From Fodinisporobacter ferrooxydans (GTDB lineage Bacteria; Bacillota; Bacilli; Tumebacillales; MYW30-H2): a stretch of 64,000 bases of DNA. A model generated the notes under the pieces. It saw only the letters and a program-made list of their open reading frames with translations, had not been told where the DNA came from and did no database searches. A program made the position numbers and the translations under genes. This document shows positions 7,778-16,276 of the stretch, in pieces; the stretch's first letter is position 1, and every line of letters starts with the position of its first letter. Location: positions 1,169,536 to 1,233,535 of the forward strand of contig NZ_CP089291.1 in the NCBI RefSeq assembly GCF_022818495.1, written 5' to 3'.

Positions 7778-7996
7778 ATGAAAAATCGTTTTTCCGATCT
7801 TCCTTTTGAAGTAGATCTTTTTGGTCAATTGGCAAATCTAAAGGAAGTGGATTATAAAAATACGCTGATGATCACCGCAATTGTAGAAGTGTTAGTGGAA
7901 AAGGGACTCATAACCCGAAAAGAAGTGCTGAAAAAAGCAGAAGAACTCGATCAGGAGATACATTTTGATCCTGAACATGATTCTCACTTCATATAG
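7778..7996 (+). CDS. Small conserved-looking protein of unknown function
   Basis: 72 residues. The ATG at 7778 is chosen because GGAGAATC lies just upstream; the frame is open further 5' but that part is low-complexity (repeat-derived). The sequence is a compact helical protein: hydrophobic helix TLMITAIVEVLVEKGLI, then TRKEVLKKAEEL and an acidic/His-rich tail (DPEHDSHF). The arrangement 'helix, VEKGLITRKE, helix' is seen in many small helical proteins and in accessory subunits, and does not define a function. Followed by a 350-bp gap and codY on the same strand. Confidence 0.6.
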   Translation: MKNRFSDLPFEVDLFGQLANLKEVDYKNTLMITAIVEVLVEKGLITRKEVLKKAEELDQEIHFDPEHDSHFI

Positions 7997-8064
7997 CGAA
8001 TAGTCCATCATTCCCTGACAGCAGATGCAACATCAATCGACCGCCAGTCGTTGGCCTGTGTATC

Positions 8065-8091
8065 TGATCGTTGATCGTTGATCGTTGATCG
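8065..8091. repeat. TGATCGT heptamer repeat
   Basis: Three perfect copies of TGATCGT and a fourth lacking only the last base. A simple sequence repeat likely to vary in number by slippage; not within a gene. Confidence 0.8.
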
Positions 8092-8248
8092 CTACTCGCC
8101 AACCGCAACTACATTCTCCCGGATGAAGCAAAAACTCCATCTGATGCCAGTTTCACTTTATGATTGCACTTTTACTGTTGAAATTGTATATTTTACGTAT
8201 TTGTCTATTTTGTAAACTTTTTTGAATCGTTTTATTTCCGTTAATTTT

Positions 8249-8277
8249 TTGCACAAAAAATGCTTTTCGATTATAAT
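8249..8277 (+). promoter_or_regulatory. Probable codY promoter
   Basis: -10 TATAAT (8272-8277) with a weak -35 TTGCAC (8249-8254) at 17-bp spacing. Transcription would start about 8284, ahead of the CodY box. Confidence 0.5.
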
Positions 8278-8303
8278 AATTCGTTGTATAATTCCTAGGG
8301 ATC

Positions 8304-8318
8304 AATTTTTTGAAAATT
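8304..8318 (+). promoter_or_regulatory. CodY box in the codY leader
   Basis: AATTTTTTGAAAATT differs at one position from the CodY consensus AATTTTCWGAAAATT. It lies about 20 bp downstream of the predicted transcription start and 31 bp before the codY start codon, consistent with negative autoregulation by blocking elongation. Confidence 0.75.
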
Positions 8319-8349
8319 CTATCTGTATATAAATTTTGAGGTGAACAAA

Positions 8350-9123
8350 ATGCTTTTAGAAAAAATGGAACGGATTAACCGCCTTGTCCAAAACACCGTT
8401 TCCGAGTCGGTAAATTTTGTGGAAGTATCAAAAATTCTTAGTGAAGTATTGCAAGCGAACGTGTATGTTGTCGATGAACTAGGAGACATTCTTGGATATG
8501 GGATGGCCGAATACGCATTGACAGCGGAATGGGAACAAATCATGAATGTGGATAAAAAATTTCCCGAGAAATTTAATCAGGCTTTGCTCGATCTGAATCG
8601 TTTGACGGCAAATCTTGAAGACAAGTCCCCGTTTCTGGTTTTTTCCGCAGAAGAAAATGCAGTTTTCCAGGAAAAGTGTATTACAGTTGCTCCGATTATC
8701 GGTGGCGGCAGACGGATCGGAACACTCGTTTGTGCACGGGAAAACCGCCAATTCAACGAAGACGATCTCGTATTGATCGAATACAGTTCAACAATTGTCG
8801 CTATGGAGATCTTGCGTCAAAAGCATGAGTTGCAACAAGAACAAATGAAGCAGCGCATGATGGCTAGTCTTGCTGTTGATGCATTATCATTTTCGGAATC
8901 CATTGCTATTCAGCGTATTTTTGAAGTTATCGAAAACGATGAAGGAATCGTGGTGGCAAGCCAAATTGCGGACCGCGACAATTTGACTCGCTCGGTCTTT
9001 GTCAATGCTTTGCGTAAGCTGCAAAGTGCTGGCGTGATTGAAAGCCGTTCACTTGGAATGAAAGGAACGTTTATTAAAATCATTAATCCTTACATTCGTG
9101 AACACATTCAAAAAAGCAGCTAA
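8350..9123 (+). CDS. codY: GTP- and branched-chain amino acid-responsive regulator CodY
   Basis: Global nutritional repressor that binds DNA when charged with GTP and isoleucine/leucine/valine. N-terminal GAF-type sensing domain (residues 1 to about 155) with the conserved start KMERINRLVQ, then a linker helix and a C-terminal winged helix with ASQIADRDNLTRSVFVNALRK. 257 residues from the ATG at 8350, which has GAGGTG six bases upstream; the GTG at 8341 is part of that ribosome site. codY normally follows xerC-hslV-hslU in Bacilli; here it stands alone with ylqG and ylqH downstream, inserted between htrA and walJ. A CodY box in its leader suggests autorepression. Confidence 0.97.
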   Translation: MLLEKMERINRLVQNTVSESVNFVEVSKILSEVLQANVYVVDELGDILGYGMAEYALTAEWEQIMNVDKKFPEKFNQALLDLNRLTANLEDKSPFLVFSAEENAVFQEKCITVAPIIGGGRRIGTLVCARENRQFNEDDLVLIEYSSTIVAMEILRQKHELQQEQMKQRMMASLAVDALSFSESIAIQRIFEVIENDEGIVVASQIADRDNLTRSVFVNALRKLQSAGVIESRSLGMKGTFIKIINPYIREHIQKSS

Positions 9124-9247
9124 TTCCTTATAGTGCGTGTTTAAAAGTGCGGACAGTGTCACCACAAATTTGAAGGTAGAGTCTGGTGCAGCGAAAATCT
9201 GTCCGATTCTGCCTTCTTATTTTGCCGTTCTTTTATTTTCTTCTTTA
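9124..9247. other. Intergenic region after codY with a partial repeat end
   Basis: TATAGTGCGTGTT at 9130-9142 is the same left boundary as the MITE-like repeat that follows at 9248, but continues differently. CGGACAG (about 9152) and CTGTCCG (about 9205) can pair and are followed by a T-rich stretch, so the region may terminate codY transcription. Confidence 0.35.
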
Positions 9248-9405
9248 TAGTGCGTGTTCAAAAAGTGATTAAGTAAGACACAAGGAGTGCGAAGTCGAAG
9301 CACGAAAAGGCGACGGAGTGTACGTGTTTGGTACATGAGTAAATCTCTTTGGGATTCGGCAAAGCAATCCGCCGTGGAGTTTTGACTACTTTTTGAACAT
9401 CCTCT
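9248..9405. mobile_element. MITE-like repeat, full copy A
   Basis: About 157 bp with imperfect terminal inverted repeats: left GTGTTCAAAAAGTGATTA, right (reverse complement) ATGTTCAAAAAGTAGTCA. The interior carries small hairpins (GTGC/GCAC, TGTAC/GTACA). A second copy at 39411-39568 is nearly identical, and partial copies occur at 7633 and 40014. No coding capacity of its own; a 70-codon frame on the minus strand that spans it is an artefact present in both copies. Confidence 0.75.
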
Positions 9406-9457
9406 ATTAAATCCATGTTACAATGGTTTGAAACTGACAGGATCGGGAAGTGAATAA

Positions 9458-11035
9458 ATGAACGTTCCAATGTATATCAACCAGGCAATCAGCCATTTTA
9501 CAAATATCTCTTCTACGGCCATTGAGTTGCGTCCCGGTCAGATTTTGCAAGGTACCGTTTTAAAATTGCTGTCCGACAAAATGGCAACTGTGCAACTTGG
9601 GTCCTTATTGGTCACCGCGCGATTAGAAGCGGCTTTAGAACCTGGTCAAAACATTTGGCTGCAAGTTCAGCCGGAACAAAATCCGATTACTCTGCGAATT
9701 ATTCCGAAGCCATCGAATGCAAAGACGGCCCAAAATCAAGCAGCGGGCGGCACGTTATCCGATCTTGCCAAAGCCGTTTCCATACCTTTAACAAAAAATC
9801 AATTGGCGTTTCTCGGATCACTGTTTGAATATCAGATTCCAGTATCGACAGAGCTTATGAAAGCATTACCGGAAATCACACAGAAATTTGGCGCTTCCGA
9901 AGATCTGATTGAAGTTTTGCAAATCATAACAAAGAAGGGTCTGCCGTTAACAGAGAATACAATTCGGGGAATACGCGCGTTTCAAAAAAACGAAAATGTT
10001 TCTGCGCAAATGGATCATCTTTTACAAAACATGCAACAGTTCTCCTCAGCGCCGGACGGGCAAGATTCGATTGGAAAACAGTTGCGATCCTATGTAAACC
10101 AGTTGGTCGCGCAGTTGCAATCCATAAAGGAAACTCTCCATGGGATCACAAATCAATGGGATAACCAAAGGAACCGCAGCGGCGCAGAACAGGAATTTGA
10201 AAATCTCGCTTCAGAAACGCCCACGGCAGAAGTCCCAGCGAACGCTACAGTGCGTCCAACATCGTTGACAGGTAACGATTGGCCGAAGCAAACTGCCAAA
10301 GCGGCAAATGCCGCCTTCCCAATCCAGTTCGATCCAAGAGGCACTCAAAATACATCAAAGGCCGCTTCACGGGAATCTTTGCCCAATCAACAGTTGAACG
10401 ATCCGCAACCAATCCTTCGTTTGCTGCAACAATTCGGCATGGAGCATGAGCGGCAAATTCTGCAGGCATCTATGACGAATCCGTCTTCTTTGGCACAGCA
10501 TACCGGATCTGTAAAAGCAGCAATACTGCAATTGTTGCAAAGTCCTGAGGCAGGTCATTTGCCCCATGCACTCAAACAAGATATGCAGCAGCTTGTCGAT
10601 CATATTACCGGACAACAACTGATGGCAAGTGACAATACTCCAACTGCCTTTGTCCAATATACCGTGCAATTTCCAATGCCGGGTCTGCAGCGAGAGAATG
10701 CATGGATCCATATTGAATCCAAGAAAAAAGGCGAGAAAGGGATTGATAAAGACAATTGCCGGTTGTTTTTTTATTTAACAATGGAACACATGGGCGAAAC
10801 GATCCTTGATGTATCCATTATCAATACAATACTGACAGTGACTTTATATAATAACCAGACATGGATTCCGGGCGTAGTACAGCATTTCGAAAAACAACTA
10901 AGACAAACGTTAGCCGATCATGGCTATGTGCTTTCAAATATAAAAATTGCGCCTTTACCCGCATCGACAACTTCTTTTTCCCAATCTCCGCCTGACAGCA
11001 TAACCAATTACAAAGGAGTGGATATACGTATATGA
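9458..11035 (+). CDS. ylqG: YlqG-like protein with flagellar hook-length control domain
   Basis: 525 residues. The N-terminal section (about 20-80) has a beta-rich GQILQGTVLKLL...LEPGQNIWLQVQ pattern typical of FliK/YlqG N-terminal domains; the middle is low-complexity and rich in Gln, Asn, Ala and Ser; the C-terminal section (about 410-510) resembles the Flg_hook domain, with LFFYLTMEHMGETILDVSI and a helix QHFEKQLRQTLADHGY. FliK measures hook or needle length; the job of the YlqG paralogue, which is outside flagellar operons, is not known. The start is the ATG at 9458 with GGGAAGTG upstream. The stop overlaps the ylqH start (ATGA), as in other Bacilli. Confidence 0.8.
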   Translation: MNVPMYINQAISHFTNISSTAIELRPGQILQGTVLKLLSDKMATVQLGSLLVTARLEAALEPGQNIWLQVQPEQNPITLRIIPKPSNAKTAQNQAAGGTLSDLAKAVSIPLTKNQLAFLGSLFEYQIPVSTELMKALPEITQKFGASEDLIEVLQIITKKGLPLTENTIRGIRAFQKNENVSAQMDHLLQNMQQFSSAPDGQDSIGKQLRSYVNQLVAQLQSIKETLHGITNQWDNQRNRSGAEQEFENLASETPTAEVPANATVRPTSLTGNDWPKQTAKAANAAFPIQFDPRGTQNTSKAASRESLPNQQLNDPQPILRLLQQFGMEHERQILQASMTNPSSLAQHTGSVKAAILQLLQSPEAGHLPHALKQDMQQLVDHITGQQLMASDNTPTAFVQYTVQFPMPGLQRENAWIHIESKKKGEKGIDKDNCRLFFYLTMEHMGETILDVSIINTILTVTLYNNQTWIPGVVQHFEKQLRQTLADHGYVLSNIKIAPLPASTTSFSQSPPDSITNYKGVDIRI

Positions 11036-11307
11036 AAAAGCAAAAACAGGCGGTTGCGCTGCGCTATCAATCGGAAATGCATGAAGCGCCGATTGTTGTG
11101 GCAAAAGGCAAAGGACAAATTGCTGAAAAAATTCTGGAACAGGCAAAAGAATACGATATACCCATTCAAGAAGACCCATCGTTAGTAGAAATTTTGGGGA
11201 AACTGGATTTGCAGCAGCAAATTCCACCTGAACTTTACCAAGTGGTAGCAGAGCTCCTGGCTTTTATCTATCAGGCAGATAAACGTAACGAGTCTCCCTC
11301 CTACTAA
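11032..11307 (+). CDS. ylqH: FlhB C-terminal-like protein (YlqH)
   Basis: 91 residues that match only the cytoplasmic C-terminal domain of the FlhB/YscU export switch: AVALRYQSEMHEAPIVVAKGKGQIAEKILEQAKEYDIPIQED, followed by LVEILGKLDLQQQIPPELYQVVAELLAFIY. FlhB proteins cleave themselves at NPTH; this paralogue has no such motif, so it does not autoprocess. It presumably interacts with the FliK-like YlqG encoded just upstream with a 4-bp overlap. Faces walJ tail to tail, 48 bp away. Confidence 0.85.
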   Translation: MKKQKQAVALRYQSEMHEAPIVVAKGKGQIAEKILEQAKEYDIPIQEDPSLVEILGKLDLQQQIPPELYQVVAELLAFIYQADKRNESPSY

Positions 11308-11355
11308 TTTTCAATATGGTATTTTCGGTCGGCTCCCCTGTTTTGACGATGTTTC

Positions 11356-12162
11356 TTACTTCTGCAGACTCTCTGCTTGCCCTAGCACTTGCAAAGTTGT
11401 CGGCCGGTTGCGATACGTTTTATGTAATCGATATGTTTCGATCCGATTTTGCTGCAAAACCGACTGTACGGTTATTTCCGCCAACTCCGGTGTGTTGTTG
11501 TCCTGGCTCAAGTGCGCCAAATATACATCTGTCAACTGATTATTTGCAAGCTCGACTAATGCCTCCCCAGCCGATTGATTGGATAAATGCCCTTTATCCC
11601 CCAGAATTCGCCGTTTGAGGCTCCAAGGGTAAGGGCCTACTCTCAACATCTCCGTATCATGATTCGCCTCAAGAATATACGCATTGGAATCTTGTATAAT
11701 CTCAAGAATTCGATCCGAAACAAATCCCAAATCTGTCAATACGGTCAATTTTGTATCTCCCTGAAAGAAGCAAAATCCAATCGGCTCCTTGCTATCGTGT
11801 GAAATACGAAAGGGCTGAATTTTCAAATCGCCAAATTCAAGAATTTCCTCTGCCGCTACAATCCGCTTTCTCTCCAACGGAATTTGCCCAATTTGGGAGT
11901 CCATTTCCGACCACGTACCCTCTGTTGCGTAAACGGGCAATGCAAACTTGCGTGCAACGACCCCAACGCCTTTAATATGATCTTGATGTTCATGTGTAAC
12001 CAAGATTGCGTCCAAATCACTGCCGCTTACCGCAATTTCTTCAAGAGCGGATTGAATTTGCTTGCCGCTTACACCTGCATCCAGTAATACGGACGATTGC
12101 TCTGTACTTACATAGATACAATTCCCGGAACTTCCACTTGCCAATATGCTAAAACGAATCAT
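11356..12162 (-). CDS. walJ: Metallo-beta-lactamase fold exonuclease WalJ
   Basis: 268-residue MBL-fold protein (YycJ/VicX), last gene of the walR operon. The metal-binding motif THEHQDHIKG is at about residues 56-65; further ligands are in VLTDLGF, EANHD and the C-terminal AHLSQDN. WalJ/YycJ is a 5'-exonuclease-like enzyme linked to mismatch repair and to coordination of division and wall synthesis. A 100-bp gap separates it from yycI, so it may also have its own signal. Confidence 0.93.
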   Translation of the reverse strand: MIRFSILASGSSGNCIYVSTEQSSVLLDAGVSGKQIQSALEEIAVSGSDLDAILVTHEHQDHIKGVGVVARKFALPVYATEGTWSEMDSQIGQIPLERKRIVAAEEILEFGDLKIQPFRISHDSKEPIGFCFFQGDTKLTVLTDLGFVSDRILEIIQDSNAYILEANHDTEMLRVGPYPWSLKRRILGDKGHLSNQSAGEALVELANNQLTDVYLAHLSQDNNTPELAEITVQSVLQQNRIETYRLHKTYRNRPTTLQVLGQAESLQK

Positions 12163-12262
12163 TTGCCCCTCCCTATTCTGCGATTCCTTGCTTATCCAGT
12201 ATTCTCTTGCTATTAATCTCTTATTGCTATCCTCTTACTACTATCCTATCGCCACAATTCTA

Positions 12263-13141
12263 CTACCGCGTCGATTCTACTTCTCCCGTAATGGCATTGA
12301 CATAAAATGTAGTCGTATTCGTAACGAACCTCCACATCGGAGTCAGATACCAATCATCTTCATTGTAGGGTTTTCCATAATATCCTAAACGAATATTTCG
12401 TATCTCTATCGATGACAGGCTATTTTTTGAAGAGCTCGTGAATGAAGTCGCCAACGATCGCAATGCGCTTACGGCAGACAACACTTGCCTTTTCTTCATT
12501 CCTTCTTCTTCCGTGACATCCAGCAACGTTTCCTGGTAGCCGGTAATTTTCCCGTGATCAAGTTCAATCGCCAACATCGCCGGAAAGATCGGATATCCCT
12601 GATATTGCATGCTATAATATGCGGTTCCTGTCCCCTGATTATCGACCGTTGCATAATCTTTCTTAAATTGGTTGCCATCCCATAGTTGATCTGTCAATGC
12701 CGGGCTAATTTTCGCCAAAACATTGGCTTTTTCAATATTGCCGACAACGATCTGATCTCCTGTATGCCAACTTGCTCTATAGGAACCGGGCGCCAAAACG
12801 AGCATTTCCCCATGGTCACCTTGATACTGTATCACATGTTGTGTTGCTTGATCTACCTCGGTCGGTTTTGCATGTCCCAAAACCGTTTGTGCGATTTTTT
12901 CCATATTTAAAGTTTTATATCTGGCACGCAAAAACGACAATGTTGGCGTATCTTTCGGAATATCCGCTTTTACACGAATATGCTCTGTCGCCAATAAATC
13001 CTTGACAGAAGCCACCTCATCCGCAAAGGAATCCACATAGACGGATGCCTGATGGCGAATCGTCCACCATTGGTAGCCTAGCAAGAGATCAAGGAATAAA
13101 AAGGTAATGATCAAATAATTTTTTGCCTTACTCCAATCCAT
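12263..13141 (-). CDS. yycI: WalK regulatory protein YycI
   Basis: Membrane-anchored extracytoplasmic regulator that, with YycH, contacts WalK and tunes its activity. One transmembrane helix near the N-terminus (MDWSKAKNYLIITFLFLDLLL), then an extracellular domain of two repeat-like units of the YycI/YycH fold with YYSMQYQGYPIFPAMLAIELDHGKITGYQETL. The ATG at 13141 is preceded by AGGAGG; the upstream extension is part of yycH in another frame. Overlaps the end of yycH by 14 bp. Confidence 0.9.
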   Translation of the reverse strand: MDWSKAKNYLIITFLFLDLLLGYQWWTIRHQASVYVDSFADEVASVKDLLATEHIRVKADIPKDTPTLSFLRARYKTLNMEKIAQTVLGHAKPTEVDQATQHVIQYQGDHGEMLVLAPGSYRASWHTGDQIVVGNIEKANVLAKISPALTDQLWDGNQFKKDYATVDNQGTGTAYYSMQYQGYPIFPAMLAIELDHGKITGYQETLLDVTEEEGMKKRQVLSAVSALRSLATSFTSSSKNSLSSIEIRNIRLGYYGKPYNEDDWYLTPMWRFVTNTTTFYVNAITGEVESTR

Positions 13142-14465
13142 GCTTGGCCTCCTGATCGAGCAAAGTCCCGGAAAGCGCATCTACATAATGTATTCCGCCG
13201 GAACTTTGCGTAATCTTGTAAACAGGTTCTAATTGCATTTGCTTTTTATCGTTGCGGATTGGAAGAAACACCAACATGATTTGCGTAATCGAATTTTCGG
13301 AAATCGATTGTCCCTTCGTCAACCGATCCAGCAATTCCGATGCAGACAATGCGTTTTGAAACGATTTTTTCATCTGCATCCCGAGATATAAATCCGATCG
13401 TTGAAATTCCGTTACCTCATTGCCTTGAAGACGTACTTGAATCGATCCTAAAGCGCCTTCCACAGGGATTCCATCAATATATTCCTGAATCGTATACGTG
13501 CTATCCGGACCTACAGAATAATTGGGATTTTCCATGGAAATCTGCGAATAATCCGGAATTCCCCCATGATCATTGGCAAATGTGATTGCTTGTCCAATTT
13601 GTTTTTCAGGCAATACCGCTTCATTCTTCCAGTTGGTGACCGGATCTGTAAATTGAACACGCGCCAATTGAGGACTAAAACTTACACCCCGACTGCCATC
13701 TGTTTTAATAAACGACCCATCCCGTTCGTTAATCTTTTTTGTCAACGAAGGATCTACAAAAAAAGAATTGGTCAGTTGATCGACATTAAAGGATTCCAAT
13801 CGATACGTATAAATCGGCAACTGCAATTGTCTTTCAGGAAGGTAGTACGATTGCTCCATCGTAAACCCATACAGAACGTAATTGGGTTCTTTGCTTTGCA
13901 GTTGATGGAGCAAAGTTGCAAATGACTCTCCTGCCATGTTTACATGTGCAATATACGAGGATGTTCCAACATTATGAATGTTCATAAAGATGATGCGCAT
14001 GTTTTGAAAATTGCTGTCAGCAGTGATAAAAATTCTTCTGCAGGTTGGTTTCGTCTCCACGATCTTGATGCCGGGAAATAAATGGCTCACAATATCAAAG
14101 GGAACATCCCATGAGAATTGCATCTCGATACTGTGGCCGTTGACTGCACGTTTCCATTCCTCGTTTGTAAATTGAATCGGCTTTATATCGTAGATGGAGG
14201 ATTTTTGCAGTTCTCTCAAGATGGAAGCATATCCATCGGATTGCGGGCGCAAGACAGCATGTTTATTTGCACCGAAATGAGCGATAATCTGGTCAGGGAA
14301 TACCAATTGATTGACTGTTTTATCTCTGCCATAGGAGACAGTTGTTAAAATAGTCGGTTGGTCGATGGGTCCATTTGTCGGTATGCTTGTCCAAATCGTA
14401 AACGTTAAAACGAGACTCATCATAACAAGTGCCGCTAACAACCATGATTTCAATCGTTCCCACAT
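13128..14465 (-). CDS. yycH: WalK regulatory protein YycH
   Basis: 445 residues beginning MWERLKSWLLAALVMMSLV, a single membrane anchor followed by a large extracytoplasmic domain. Typical YycH traits are the W-TSIPT turn just after the membrane helix and the late LSASELLDRL helix. It forms a complex with YycI and the WalK membrane helices. AAGGTGG lies upstream of the ATG at 14465. It starts 1 bp after the walK stop, so the operon is tightly packed. Confidence 0.92.
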   Translation of the reverse strand: MWERLKSWLLAALVMMSLVLTFTIWTSIPTNGPIDQPTILTTVSYGRDKTVNQLVFPDQIIAHFGANKHAVLRPQSDGYASILRELQKSSIYDIKPIQFTNEEWKRAVNGHSIEMQFSWDVPFDIVSHLFPGIKIVETKPTCRRIFITADSNFQNMRIIFMNIHNVGTSSYIAHVNMAGESFATLLHQLQSKEPNYVLYGFTMEQSYYLPERQLQLPIYTYRLESFNVDQLTNSFFVDPSLTKKINERDGSFIKTDGSRGVSFSPQLARVQFTDPVTNWKNEAVLPEKQIGQAITFANDHGGIPDYSQISMENPNYSVGPDSTYTIQEYIDGIPVEGALGSIQVRLQGNEVTEFQRSDLYLGMQMKKSFQNALSASELLDRLTKGQSISENSITQIMLVFLPIRNDKKQMQLEPVYKITQSSGGIHYVDALSGTLLDQEAKHGLE

Positions 14466-14466
14466 A

Positions 14467-16263
14467 TCATCGACCACCTTTTTGCGGTAACGTAAACGTA
14501 ACAACCGTACCTTTCCCTAACTCGCTATCAATATGAATCGTACCGCCGTGCGCCTCAACCATTTGTCTTGAAATGGACAACCCAAGTCCTGTTCCACCCA
14601 TTTTTCGAGAACGAGCTTTATCCACCCGGTAAAATCGATCGAAAATTTTCGGAAGATCTTCTTTCGGAATCCCAATCCCTGTATCCGCCACGCGAAATAC
14701 AATTCGCTGATCCTCCGTTCCTTCCACCTCCAGCCGGATTTTTCCGCCTGCATGCGTATATTTTAATGAGTTTGACAAGATGTTATCGAGCACTTGATCC
14801 AGTTTATCCCGATCCGTATACACGATTAAATCATCATCCGGTTCCGAAAAATCCAATTGGATCTGCTGCCGAATACATTCCAAGTGAAAACGTTCATACA
14901 CACTTTGCAACACATCACGCAAATGAATCGTTTGAAAATTCCATGTTATGATCCCCGCATCGAGGCGTGAAAGCTGCAATAAATCATTGACCAAACGCAC
15001 CATGCGCTTTGTTTCATTTTCGATTACCTGAATAAACTTCAAGCTGATGGATGGATCGTATAAAACACCATCCATTAAGGCTTCCAAATAGCTGGAAATG
15101 GTAGTAAGCGGCGTTCGAATTTCATGGGAAACGTTTGCGACAAACTCTCTGCGCATTTGTTCTTGTGTTTCAAATTCGGTGACATCACGCAATACCAAAA
15201 TCTGTCCTGTATGAATGGAACCTTTATCGCGAAAAAAGGTCAGATAGGCATGCAGAGTTCTTCCGTTGGGACCCTTTAATATGACATTGGAGGGAGAATC
15301 CCCACTCATAATCGAGCCTGCTGCAGATGTTGCAAGGTCAGACAGATCGATGCAGTCAATCAGCGGTTTGCCGATTAGCTCCCCTTTCTTTTTGCCAAGC
15401 ATCGATTCTGCCGCAGGATTTGTAATCATAATTTCACCGCTTTGATTCGCCGCGATCACACCATCGCTCATATGCAGAAGAATGGCTGTAATTTTATCCT
15501 TTTCCCCTTCAATTTCTTCCAAAGCCGCTTTTAAACGATCTGTCAAATAATTAAACGCTTCTCCTAATTGACCGATCTCATCGTCGCTATGAATCAATAC
15601 TTTCTGGCTAAAATCTCCCTTTGCCATTTCCTTCGCTTTCTTGGTAATTTCTACAACAGGAACCGTAATCGTACGTGCGATTACAAAACCCAGAAAGGCT
15701 GTCAAACCAAGTGCCAAAAACGTACCGGAAAAGAAAATCCAATAGATTCTGTAAATCGTTTGATAAATTCCTTTCATCGGAACTTCCAGATCCACAGCAC
15801 CTACCACTTGATCGCTATCTTGAATCGGCACTGCCAACACCATAAACCTTCTGCCTTCTCCCATATCGACAAGCTGCGGTGTATCATTGACTCCCGAAGA
15901 TAATGCATGTGTCACTTGTGTTTGAATCCGTTTCTGTCCTATTAGCGTCTTACTGGCTGAAGTGCTTACAATCACGCCATTCTTATTTAGAATATAAATC
16001 TGCCCGCCCGTAAGCTGTGCAAATGTATAAGCGAAATTATCCATATCCAGATTCGCTTCCGGAGATGCGGAGTTCCCCTGATCGGAAAATGAATGTTTGA
16101 GATAATCGGCGAGCAGTCGTGCTTGTGTTGTCAAATTTGACGATAATTGACCGATAAAGTATGTGTTGATCTCCCGCATAAAATAGAAACCGATCAGCTG
16201 CATGGCAAACAAAATTAATAAAAGGTAAGTCATGACCAGTTTCCACTGTACCTTTTTAAACAA
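14467..16263 (-). CDS. walK: Sensor histidine kinase WalK
   Basis: 598-residue essential cell-wall sensor kinase. Order of domains: transmembrane helix about 9-28, extracytoplasmic Cache/PAS-like domain about 32-170, second transmembrane helix about 172-197, HAMP about 198-250, cytoplasmic PAS about 255-360, HisKA with phospho-accepting His380 (NVSHEIRTP), HATPase with DNILSNSLKYT (493-503), DTGIGI (527-532) and GGTGLGLSI (556-564). The start is TTG at 16263 with AAGGGGGC eight bases upstream; no better ATG exists. Located 13 bp after walR. Confidence 0.95.
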   Translation of the reverse strand: MFKKVQWKLVMTYLLLILFAMQLIGFYFMREINTYFIGQLSSNLTTQARLLADYLKHSFSDQGNSASPEANLDMDNFAYTFAQLTGGQIYILNKNGVIVSTSASKTLIGQKRIQTQVTHALSSGVNDTPQLVDMGEGRRFMVLAVPIQDSDQVVGAVDLEVPMKGIYQTIYRIYWIFFSGTFLALGLTAFLGFVIARTITVPVVEITKKAKEMAKGDFSQKVLIHSDDEIGQLGEAFNYLTDRLKAALEEIEGEKDKITAILLHMSDGVIAANQSGEIMITNPAAESMLGKKKGELIGKPLIDCIDLSDLATSAAGSIMSGDSPSNVILKGPNGRTLHAYLTFFRDKGSIHTGQILVLRDVTEFETQEQMRREFVANVSHEIRTPLTTISSYLEALMDGVLYDPSISLKFIQVIENETKRMVRLVNDLLQLSRLDAGIITWNFQTIHLRDVLQSVYERFHLECIRQQIQLDFSEPDDDLIVYTDRDKLDQVLDNILSNSLKYTHAGGKIRLEVEGTEDQRIVFRVADTGIGIPKEDLPKIFDRFYRVDKARSRKMGGTGLGLSISRQMVEAHGGTIHIDSELGKGTVVTFTLPQKGGR

Positions 16264-16276
16264 GCAAGAAGCCCCC

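Noticed and set aside
8065-8091. Possible CRISPR-like or iteron array
   Set aside because: Units are 7 bp with no spacers and there is no replication gene beside them; a simple tandem repeat.
9258-9470. 70-codon frame on the minus strand with a counterpart at 39421-39669
   Set aside because: Both frames are the same translation of the MITE-like repeat (VQKVVKTPRRIALPNPK...), without ribosome sites; they are artefacts of the repeat.
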